Positions 27,901 to 37,200 of a stretch of 64,000 nt of DNA are shown in pieces. The notes beneath the pieces were generated by a model. That model saw only the letters and a program-made list of their open reading frames with translations. It did not search any database and was not told where the DNA came from. Numbering within the stretch: position 1 is the stretch's first letter; each line of letters opens with the position of its first letter. The stretch is from positions 1,302,001 to 1,366,000 of the forward strand of contig NZ_LT896716.1 of the NCBI RefSeq assembly GCF_900187405.1, in the 5' to 3' direction. Origin of the DNA: Geobacter sp. DSM 9736. GTDB taxonomy: Bacteria > Desulfobacterota > Desulfuromonadia > Geobacterales > Geobacteraceae. Both the position numbers and the translations under genes were made by a program.

Positions 27901-30900
27901 TGCCAATGGAGGCATCGATTCGGTAGCAGTAACTGGCGCCCGGCGAAAGGCCGCTGTCAGTGTAACCGGTTGTGCCGGAGTCTTCCGTCGCAACGTGCGT
28001 CCACACACTTAACGGGTTCGAAGGACCCTCTGTCCGTTCGATGCGAAACGACGTCCCGGGGGTATTTTCTCTCCAGCCCAGATCCACCTTGCCGTAATCA
28101 GGCTGTGGTGCCACCACAAATGGGGCGGGAACCAGAATGTAATTGTTTATCTGCTTCAGAAGTATGTAGTCGGCATTGGTAGAATTCCTTGAGAAACCTG
28201 CTACGAATGCCTCACCTTTATAGTTCGCGGCAATTGAAACCGCTTCGTCCTGCCTGCCGCTCCCGTCATACAGCATCGCACCTAAAAATGTCCCCTCATG
28301 GTCATAGATAAGGGAGAGAATGTCGGAAGTGCCGTCGAACTCGACTCCGGCTCCGCCCCTAGTATTCCCGGCAAGATAGATGTGGCCTGATGAATCCATC
28401 GTCATGGCCGTTAGGAAGTCGTATCCCGGGCGGTTGAAATTCTTCTCCCATAAAATACTGCCGTCTGCAGCCAAATACCGTATGACGTGAAAATCGCTGT
28501 CGGTCGGGCTCACGTAGGTAGTGCCGGCGACGACGATGTTCCCGTCTATCGGGTCCACCTTTACTGCTGCTCCCCAATTGTCAAAACCGGAGCCGCTGCA
28601 CCGCATTTCCCATATACGGCGTTGCGGAGGTGCCGCTGCCCCGGCGTATTTTATCGTATGAATATCCCGGAGGCTTCCTCCGCGTGTCGCGTATCCGGTT
28701 GCATAGACATTCCCGTCAGTATCGATGTCTAGGGAGAGAGCCCTGTCGTCACCCAAACCGCTGTCGAAGGTGTCCGTCCAGAGCAGGGTCCCATCGGCAC
28801 CGCTATATTTACGGGTGAACCAGTCGTAGCTGCCGGCAGGGTCGGCGGAAGTGTCGAAGCTGTAGCCGGTAACTACGATATCTCCGGAAGGATCGAAAGC
28901 AACAGCAGTCGGAACATCGTGGCGACCGCTGTCATAAATGGTAACGGCTCCCCATGGGCGGCTGCCGTCCTGGTTGTACTTGATCACGAACAGGTCGTCG
29001 TTGTTGGAACCGTTTCTGCCGTAACCGACTACGACACTGCTGTTCGACCCGTTCTTAGCCATGGCTATCGCCTTGGCGAGGTCGATTCCGGACTCGGTCC
29101 CGTACTGGTGGTCCCATACAAAGGGAGGGTTCGTATTCGGATCTGTATGCCCCGACGTGTCGAACTTGATAGTGTACAGGTCGTCGCTCTTGTCACTTCC
29201 GCCCGACAGATAGGCGGTTCCTGTCACCAGCAGGTCCCCGGTGGAATCCAGCACCGCTCCCGAAGCCATGTCATTGCCGCCGTCCCCGCTGTCATAGCGC
29301 GCCTTCCACTTGAGAGACTTGTCGCTGCGATCCACCTTGAGCGTGAGATAGTCGAGAGAGAAGGAATCTTCCACCCCTTCTTCTGTCATCTCGCTGTAGC
29401 CTGTCACTACGGGATGATCGTCGGAGCCGACAGTAACTGCAGTGGCCTTGTCTTCGCGGTCATCAACACTGTTGAACCGGTAATTCCATGGGGAGGTATT
29501 GTAGCTCACCACCTTTGTCAAAGCCCTTGCCTCATTGCTGTAATAAGAATCGCCATTTGCTGCGTTGGCCGCACGTACCCGGTAATAATAGTAGTTGTCA
29601 GCGGCCAGGCCGGTATCAGTATAGGTGGTGGTATCGGGAGGCAGGATGGCCGGCACTGTTGCAATATCGGTGAAGGTCCCACCATCCCCCAGCTTCCTCT
29701 GAATGACGAATTTCTCCTCGTTTGAAGCGTTGTCGGTCCAGTTCAGGGTAATGGATGTACCTGAAGCGGCGGTGGCCGTAAGGTCTCCGGGAGCGTTAAG
29801 CGGCCCGAAGTCATACTTGAGTGCACTGAAATCATATCCTGAGACACCGTCTGACCAGGCACCGACGCAGACATTGCGAGCGCTAAGGGCAATGCCCACA
29901 GGGCGGTCGTTCCTTTTCTCACTGCCGTTCCAAATAGCCTTCCATAATATTTTTCCGGTATCTTTCCGGTACTTGATCGTAAGTAAGTCTTCGTCGGTGG
30001 AGACGGTCGTATAGCCGGTAACAAAGACCCCTCCGTCTGCAGCTGGATCAACGGTCACCCCTACCGGGATGTCTGTTGAACCGTTACCGGCGTCAAAGAC
30101 ATTCTTCCAGATGAGTGTTCCGTCGCTTCCTCGGTAACGTGCGGTGAAGAAATCCTGATTGCCGACAAGGGTTGAGGTGTACCCGACGACATAGACATCA
30201 TCGTCGTCATCGATCCAGACTCCCTTTGACTCGTCGTTGCCGCTACCATCGAAGGTAGCTTCCCATACCGGTGTCGGATTCCCCGGGTCATACTTGCCAA
30301 CATAGATGTCAGTATTATTGAGCGGGTTGGTAATGAAACCGGTCACAACAATGTTCCCCTCCGAGTCGATCCTTACGGCCACACCGCGGTCATCACGGCT
30401 TCCTGCGGATGAGTGCCTCCACTCCCTTATGAATGATCTGTCGAAACCATACAGACGGGTGAAAACATCGAAATCCGCGCCAGACTTCGAAGAATAGCCG
30501 GTTACGGCAATTGTTCCTGCACCTGCAGCTATTGCGGAAATCCTGTTGTCATTGTTTGGATAGGCGGCATCGTCAAGAAGCTCGACCCACTCCGGAGCGC
30601 TTGCAACCGGACCGCTCTGCCGGTACTTGATGATCAGGACGTCGTCGCGCTTCGCCCCGTTGGCGGAATAGCCTCCGATGTAGATGTCGCTGCCGCCGTC
30701 CACGGCGATAGCTGTGGCGTAATCGTTTCCGTTGGCCGCTCCATCGTCGAATGTATGTTCCCACAGTTTGGAGCCATCGGCGCCGCTGTACTTGATGGTG
30801 AGGATATCGTAATCGGCACCATTGTTTGTATAGCCGGTTACTATGATATCCCCGGCGGAATCGACTGCTACTGCAGTCGCAACGTCGGAACCCGTACCGC

Positions 30901-31219
30901 CATACGTAACCGGTGCCCACGCAGTACCGGAACCATCCGATTTGAATTTCGCGATGTGGTAGTCGTTACCAGTGACGCCGGTATTGCTGTAACCAACAAC
31001 GATCAGGTTTCCTGCAGGATCAACAGCCATGGCGCGTGCAAGCTGTTGCCCTGCTTTTGCGTCGATCACGGGGAAAGGAGCGAGCAGATCTCCTCCCTTG
31101 CCGTACGCAAAACTTGTGAAGAACAGGGCAAGGATCAACGGAAACAATAGTGAGAAAATAGAAGCGGATCGCTGCAATATTCGCAATCGATTTAAACGGG
31201 TTTTATGTCTTCGGATCAT
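24917..31219 (-). CDS. giant secreted beta-propeller / fibronectin type III repeat protein
   Basis: The 2,100-residue protein has a signal peptide (basic start, hydrophobic LFPLILALFFTSFAYG). Two blocks of SBBP-like propeller repeats (consensus AVAVDSAGDIIVTGYT...YDILTIKY) cover about residues 40-480 and 575-1010. One fibronectin type III domain lies between them and about eleven more follow (I counted repeats of the kind ...ISLSWNQVAGNTGYRIERK). No haem motif, transmembrane anchor or sortase signal is visible; the C-terminus ends FRAGDDTCQ. The ATG at 31219 has GGAGG six bases upstream; a longer frame would run into the cytochrome gene. Forty-one bases separate it from the cytochrome stop, so they are probably co-transcribed. 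Likely extracellular scaffold or adhesin; substrate unknown. Confidence 0.85.
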   Translation of the reverse strand: MIRRHKTRLNRLRILQRSASIFSLLFPLILALFFTSFAYGKGGDLLAPFPVIDAKAGQQLARAMAVDPAGNLIVVGYSNTGVTGNDYHIAKFKSDGSGTAWAPVTYGGTGSDVATAVAVDSAGDIIVTGYTNNGADYDILTIKYSGADGSKLWEHTFDDGAANGNDYATAIAVDGGSDIYIGGYSANGAKRDDVLIIKYRQSGPVASAPEWVELLDDAAYPNNDNRISAIAAGAGTIAVTGYSSKSGADFDVFTRLYGFDRSFIREWRHSSAGSRDDRGVAVRIDSEGNIVVTGFITNPLNNTDIYVGKYDPGNPTPVWEATFDGSGNDESKGVWIDDDDDVYVVGYTSTLVGNQDFFTARYRGSDGTLIWKNVFDAGNGSTDIPVGVTVDPAADGGVFVTGYTTVSTDEDLLTIKYRKDTGKILWKAIWNGSEKRNDRPVGIALSARNVCVGAWSDGVSGYDFSALKYDFGPLNAPGDLTATAASGTSITLNWTDNASNEEKFVIQRKLGDGGTFTDIATVPAILPPDTTTYTDTGLAADNYYYYRVRAANAANGDSYYSNEARALTKVVSYNTSPWNYRFNSVDDREDKATAVTVGSDDHPVVTGYSEMTEEGVEDSFSLDYLTLKVDRSDKSLKWKARYDSGDGGNDMASGAVLDSTGDLLVTGTAYLSGGSDKSDDLYTIKFDTSGHTDPNTNPPFVWDHQYGTESGIDLAKAIAMAKNGSNSSVVVGYGRNGSNNDDLFVIKYNQDGSRPWGAVTIYDSGRHDVPTAVAFDPSGDIVVTGYSFDTSADPAGSYDWFTRKYSGADGTLLWTDTFDSGLGDDRALSLDIDTDGNVYATGYATRGGSLRDIHTIKYAGAAAPPQRRIWEMRCSGSGFDNWGAAVKVDPIDGNIVVAGTTYVSPTDSDFHVIRYLAADGSILWEKNFNRPGYDFLTAMTMDSSGHIYLAGNTRGGAGVEFDGTSDILSLIYDHEGTFLGAMLYDGSGRQDEAVSIAANYKGEAFVAGFSRNSTNADYILLKQINNYILVPAPFVVAPQPDYGKVDLGWRENTPGTSFRIERTEGPSNPLSVWTHVATEDSGTTGYTDSGLSPGASYCYRIDASIGSLNSRKLEKCVTTRLPAPTLDPPTVDSTTHISLSWNQVAGNTGYRIERKIGGGAWSEVATKAAGANSHTDTGLTPGTTHYYRVSTGSAAGFSAASNEQSAVTRPVAPVLNAPTGITNTQMVLGWNSVTGAASYTLQYKVSGGAYANFAGCTSIAGTTCTVTGLAAPNQYFFQVKAVNSGGDSSWSNETSGTAALGVPTLTTPVAAATITSTQMYVAWTNPVVTGANVTSYTLQYKEGAGGSYVDSGCPVGTNLFCTVADLTPNRTYYYRVRANNAAGSSNWSSEVSAKTLLSSPTLSSASGASGTQIDLVWTAVPEASGYTIQQSACTDSANPSTCRGVAASYAAWGNKATGVAATSYSATGLSAGTNYRYQIIATVAGNTSRASNVLHSWTNLPLPALTVTPASSTSLTLDWDARPGETGYAIETGPADTGPWSVIVAAHPMNNVSYTHSSLSLNTQYCYRVQAYSSEAGAPPSVYSEAKCKTTPPDAPVLAAPVVVSGTRVDLSWNNITGNTGYEIEQCVTSDHNQPVTHPLGGCSVLAPKVGADIAATSLTDLTAGYTYRYRVRGTYNVSDYTAWSNAHWVTTTPPAPVMTAPTAVSATTTQLTPTWSNVNGDNGYKLYWKVRSGADCTPGAWNGPIAQALNAVTYNHSGLEPGTFYCYQIVAAGPSGTPDSAASNAVFQTTKPTAPGQPTLSSITATSITVLWSNVTGNSGYNIERKTDASGTWSSVGTVAANVESFPNAGLTPGTLYFYRISANSAAGYSAASPEQSATTTPAVPVVTLSVISAAQIDLSWQVVPGATNYRMERKQGSGAYAALADQAVGYTTSYCGEPYPTVACPSLSPKVVGYQDAGLQESTTYCYRMRAWNSTGGDSAASVEKCGTTSALAVQNLVATAVNSQKVKLDWVPLSCLPEPCDDPDMYEIERLVRDGNWVLLGRTANGTTFTYTDTTGLEPNRRYSYRVRAVKGGDSSPYSSTATVSTAVFRAGDDTCQ

Positions 31220-31260
31220 GAACTTCCTCCGATACTGCATCTGACGTTCACGTCGGTATC

Positions 31261-34200
31261 CTACCAGGGTGTCTTGTCGTTCCAGTAGTTCCCGTTGGGC
31301 CACTGTGCCGGCGGAGCGGAGTAATTGTAAGCAGGGTTGTATCTGCCGACATGGCAGGCAGTCGTTGCATCAGGCGACCCCGCTCCACCGAGCATGCTGC
31401 CGATCGGATAGCCACGGTGCTCATTGCCCGTGCCATGAGGCCTCGAACTGTTGTACTGCTTATCTACTCCCCACGCTTGCCCGCCGGAAACCCTGCCACC
31501 GCGGTGCTTGTAATCGAGGCAATTGGTCTGCATGAGCCGGGGCAATCCGGAGTTATGGGGCTGATGGCATTTCGAGCAGGTAAAGGAATGCTCGGTATTG
31601 GCTCCCCACCCCTTCACCGACTCATGAATCCGATCGATTGTCTTGAATCCTGCCGCACCGTCATTCCTGTTAGTACCGTCGGTCAGGTTCTCCTTCGTGT
31701 GGCAATTCAGGCAGAGCCCGGCAAACTGTGAGTCGCTCTCACTAGGCCTCTTGGCAGCACCTCCCGGAATGCCGTTGGAAGTTCCGAACGTATTACGGTC
31801 GAGTGTGTGCCTGGTAACCGGGGAAGTTCCATAAAAGCCGTATTTATGGGCACCGGTGAATTTTCCCCACGATTTGTCAGTAGCTTCGCTGCCTGACGGA
31901 TCGGGAGGAGGCGCATCCTCCTTGTAGGGAGAGGTCATCCAAGTTCCCTTGAGCAGCGGCACGCCGTATTCCTGGTTGGAGCCAAGGGTGGGGGTTACTC
32001 CGTGAGGATCATGACAGGGTGTACATAGACCGTTTACGGTGGCTGAATATGGAACGATCCTGTACATATCCCCCGCAAGAATGGTCGCGGCAAAAGCATC
32101 GACGGTCAGGACTGTCTCCGTGCTGGAGATGATCTTACGCAACTGACCGCTGTTACTGCCGGTTGCCATCAGAAGGTACGAGTTCCTCCATTTGTTGAGC
32201 GGCCAGTTTTTTCCGCTGTCGGTCAACGTGGTTGCCGTTCCGCCTGTGGCAGTCCCTGTGTCCTTTGCCAGATTGGGAAGTGCTCCCCCGGGCTCCGAAG
32301 CCTTGAGATGACCACCCAGGATGGTTTTGCGGGAATCCCTTTCGGGGAAGCGGGCAGTTGATGCCTTTACCCCCTCGCCGAAGCGCGCAGTGTCCTTGTA
32401 TCCCATGATGGGGGCGGACGCACCGAAAGTTGAGCTATACCCCCAAGGTGTCTTTCCTGTCGGAACCGCGGTACCCGCATTTGCCGTGTTGTGGCAGTCG
32501 AAGCATTGCCCGGCCCCCGCGCCGTATGGATTGACTCCGAGACTGTTCGACGAGGCCTTGTAATCCGCAGTGTAGCCCCCGATGTCCTTTTTGGTTTCTT
32601 TGAGGTTTCCGCCGTTGTTGGTGCCGTTGAACGTGACGTAGCTGGTCGTCACCCCCTGTACCTTGGAGCCGTGTGAGTTGTGGCAATCGAAGCATCCAAC
32701 ATTGGTGCTCCCGTTCCGGCTGTTGGGAATGCCTTCATCCACGCCGGTTGCAGGATCCCATCCGCCACTATTGCCCACGGCATTGCCATGGGCGGAGAAG
32801 GATTTCGGAGCTATCTTTTTCGCGGCCGTAGCCGTTGCCGAATATTTTCCCCAGTTTGTTGTGCCAGTCTGGGAGTAGCGGGCAGCGATACTCTGCAGGT
32901 CCCAGGCGTACTGCCGCGGCGTCTTGCAGTCGTTGAAGGGGGTGCTGTAGTTGTTCTGATCGCTGTGACATGAGATGCAATGGACCGTGACCTTATCTAC
33001 CTGGTTCCGTTCTTCGCCGGTTCCCATCTTGACGGCTACGAATTTTACAGCCGTTGCCCTCCCTTCCACAGAAGAGATCTCCCGGTACACCGGAGGCCGC
33101 AGGTTGGGCCCGTATATCACGAGATCAACGGTGTCGTTCCTGACCGAGGTGTAGGTCTTGTAGTTATACCCGGTGTGGTATTGATTATCGATCAACCCCT
33201 CCGGAGTGGCCTCCCAGTGGCATTGGTAACAATGCCTGTTGTTCAGCTCGACTCCCTGAACATGGTGGGAGTTCGACTTCATCTGGCCGATGATGTCCAT
33301 TCGCTTCCCGACGGTACCGGAGTGGCACTTCACGCAGTCGCGCGGCAGACCGAAGGCAGTGTGCTTCGGGATCGGCTTTGTGCTGGTATGGCAACTGTCG
33401 CAGTTCTGCTTGCTGGCATGACTGTCGGTGAAACGGTGCTCGTGGCAAATGGTGCAGCGTCTGTTGATGTTGTGCCCATCCCCGGAATTGCGCGTGAAAT
33501 GCTTGCTGCTCGCGGAGTGGCACACGTTGCAAATGCCGTCGAAGGGCTCCGTCTTTTTCGCGTAGTAGGCTCCCGTATCTTCGGTAAACGTGACAACTGC
33601 CTGGGTCTTCGGCCTTCCGAACTTCCCGTCGGTCGTCGTGGCCACCTTTTTCTGAATCATGTAGAGGTTGGCGTCTCCGTGGGGATCGTGGCAGTCCCAG
33701 CAGAACTTGCCCCCTTTCCAGGTCCCCAGGTAATTGCCTGTGCCGTCTTTGGCCCAGCCGCCGCTCTCCTTGAAGGCACGGTAGTGCTTGTACCCGAAAT
33801 GGCCGCCGGATGCTCTCGCCTTTCTGGGTTTTATGAATCCGGTGCCCGGGTCATACCCCAGGGAGTACTTCATGGGGTTGTCCGACGGAGCGATGTGGCA
33901 ACTTGTGCACTGACCGTTGCTGTCGTCATCGTGGCACTGGAGACAGACACCCATCATCATGTACTGGTTTTTCACATCGGCTATTTGTTCCCTGGTCCAG
34001 ATGCCCGAATTGGTATTGTGCCCCTTGTGCGTTCCGCCCGGAAAGAGGCCGGTATCGGAATCATGGCAGGTGAGCGCCGTACAGTTGTCCAGAGCGGTGT
34101 GTGATGGATGCCTGATCTCGGTGGAAGTGTTGCGGTACCTGAACAGTATTCCGGCTGCCGTCGCCTGTGGAGACAAGGACTGGGTCTGCCCTACATGACA

Positions 34201-37200
34201 GGAGATGCATTCTAGGTCGGTGCGCTCCATGTGGCAGTACACGCATTCTTTTTCGAATCGCCGGTCGAACTGCCCGTGCATTCTCAAACGGTACGGATTC
34301 GAGGGATCGCTGTGAAGCACGCTGTTGTCATGGCAGTACCAGCAGGGATTTCCGGGAAAGCTAGCGGCAGGATTTCTGGAAAAAGGATAGGACCCTGTGT
34401 AGGCGGCCGAGGAGTACCTTCCATGACCGCTCGTTTCCCACTGGGTGAGATTTATCTTTCCCTGGGTGCCGTTGAAGGCATCGAAGTCGTCGACGTCAGG
34501 ACCGGTAATGCCATGACATGAAAGACAGGTGACGGCGCTGCCTACGGAGCCGCCCCATACCGGGTCGACGCCGCTAGTATGGCAGGTTGTGCCGGAACAG
34601 CTTCTGGTAATCGGATCATAATCGGCACCGGGCATATCCTTGAAATCAACGTCTTTCTTCTTGTTGACATGGTATGCGGCATCTATGTGCGCCACTTCCC
34701 CCATTCCTCCGGGAGGTATGCCGTCTTTGTGGCAGCTTATGCAATCACCTTTAATCGTCTTCGCATGGCAAATGTCGCAGGTGAAATTGGTTTGGGCATG
34801 GCGGGGGTGAGAGTTGGCACGCGCAGTGCCGGGTCCCTGGTTTGGAAACATCGGCAGCGAACCTATCCACTCCTGCCCCGCGGGCCATCTGTAGGCCGTC
34901 TGATTGCCGAATTTTGCCGGGAGATTCCATACTCTTCCCGTAGGATCCCCCGGGTGAACCTTATTGTCATGACACCCGGCATTGTTGCATGAGCCGGTGG
35001 GATGACCGTGACAGCTGTTGCATTCGGTCTTCGGTGCATTCCATGGAAACGGGCGCACTACATCAGGGTCGATGGTACCGTCGCTGTGGCAGTACACGTT
35101 ATCGCAGACTTTCTCTGTGTAGCTCGGTTTGTCCCGGCTCGGAATCTCCCATTTTGCAGCGATCTTTACATCCTTGACTCCATTCAGGTGCCGGGCTCTG
35201 TCCTTGATGTCCCCCGCAGCATCCATTGTGGCGTCATGACAGTAATAGCACGGGTACTTCCTGATCCACTGAGGCCCTACCAGCCTGTGGTGGCCGTCGG
35301 CATTCATGGTGATGTCGGGGGTGCAGAACTCCCTGGCGCTGCTCCAGTTTCCTTGGACAACCCCGCAGTTCCCCTCGGAAGTGTCGGACGTCCTTCCTTT
35401 GTGGCAGGAATAGCACTTCATGGTGATATCCGTGTCCGACCATTTCACGCTGAACGTCGGCTCGCCTCCGCGCGCATCGCTGTGACAATACGTAGTGCAG
35501 CTCTTGCTGCCGCTGTTATAGCTGCCTCCATTGTTAAACGAAATGTCCTTGGTCCTGTTGGCGTGACGGCTCCTGTCGACGATCTTCCCCGTACCGTCAA
35601 TAGTGCCGCTGTGACAGCGGTCGCAGCTGGATACGTAGATGGTGCTGGCGGTATGCTTGCCATGCCTGCCGCTAAGTTCTTCGGCAGAAGCAGAATCGCC
35701 ATGACATGATGCGCAGGTGAGCGGGGCTCCTCCCCAGGTCATCGTCCTGAAATTTGCAGTGCTGTTGTCAAAACGAAGGCCATTGGAATGACAGTAGACG
35801 GTGCTGCATTGCTGGTCCGATGAGGTGTAGACGGCCCCGTCTCCGGCCACAGCGGAAAATGCCACATCCCGGTTTCTGTTCAGATGAAGGGTAGAATAGG
35901 GGCGAAGCCTGCTGGCTTGCGACAGGTCCACAGTCTGCCTGTGACATCTCGCACACCCGGTGGAGTCGGCAATTCCGCCTCCCCAGACATGGGACCGATG
36001 GCTGTTGGCTGTAACGGTCCCGGCCCCGCCGTTTGCGTAGCTAGGTTCGCCTGCCACGCTCGTGAAGGCGGAAAAGGTTCCGTCGGGAAGACTGTTTGCG
36101 CCGTGGCAACCGTTGCACGTAAAAGTACGCGAAGAGTACCAGCCGGCTGAACTCATGTCCCAGAACTGGTTGGCTTGCATCCCGGTGCTGTGACAGTAGG
36201 CGGTGGTGCAGCTTCCCGAGCCGGAGACATTGATTCTGCCTGCTCTGGCTCCCGAATAGTTCTTGATCCCGTTGCCGTGGTTGGCACGGTTTGAGATTAT
36301 TCGGCTGCCACTTACCGTGCTGGCGTGACAGTCGGTACAGGTATACCTGTTACCAGCCCCGAGGGTAGAATAATTATCCAGGTGCCTCCTGTGTTTACCG
36401 CTGGCTATGGGAGCAGCGCTTGCGGTATCGCCGCCATGACAGCCGGTACAGTCGACAGGCAGGATACCACCCCATTGTGCAGAACCGCCGAAATGGCAAC
36501 CGATATTGCTGCAAGTTTTGGTGCCTGGGGTCCAGGTGGCAGCTCCCGCCTTGGCTGGATCGAAATTTACGTCAACAGCGCTGTTAACATGTTTCAGACT
36601 GCCGGCTTTAATTTCCGTGCCGCTCGTGGTTGTCTGAACATGACAGGCCCCGCAGCTGCCTGCCCCTCCTGATGTGTGGCTTTCATGGCTGTTGGCCCGT
36701 ACACTACCGGCTCCACTGTTGGCATAGTTAGGCTCGCCTGCACGGCTTGTGAAGGCGGGGGAGCCGTCGCTGCCATGACATCCCCGGCAATCGAACGTTG
36801 CGGCTGAAGTCCAGGAGGCAGCGTTCAGGTTCTTTTTCGAGCCCTTGCCGTCGCTGTGGCAGTAGGAGTTGGAACAGACACGGGTGGCACCGTTGTAGCC
36901 GGCGCTCCCTCCGGCTCTTGCGCCGGAATAATCGACCAGTCCATTGGCATGGCGAGCCGGATTCAAGATAGTGTAGTTATTGCTGACTGTGCGGGCATGA
37001 CAATCGGCACAGCCGAATGGTGCACCAAGGGATTCGTTGGCACCAGGGCTTATGTGCGACCCGTGCCTGCCGGTCAGTATCGGAGTACCGCTCGCTTCAT
37101 CGCTTCCATGACAGGCGCTGCAACTGCCACCCATCGCCGAAAAAGCTCCCCTCCCCCCTTCGTTATGAGGATGACAGATGCTGCATGCATTCGCCGGTGC

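Noticed and set aside
32980-34104. Open plus-strand frame of 374 codons
   Set aside because: Antisense to the multihaem cytochrome, whose repeated GC-rich haem codons keep other frames open.
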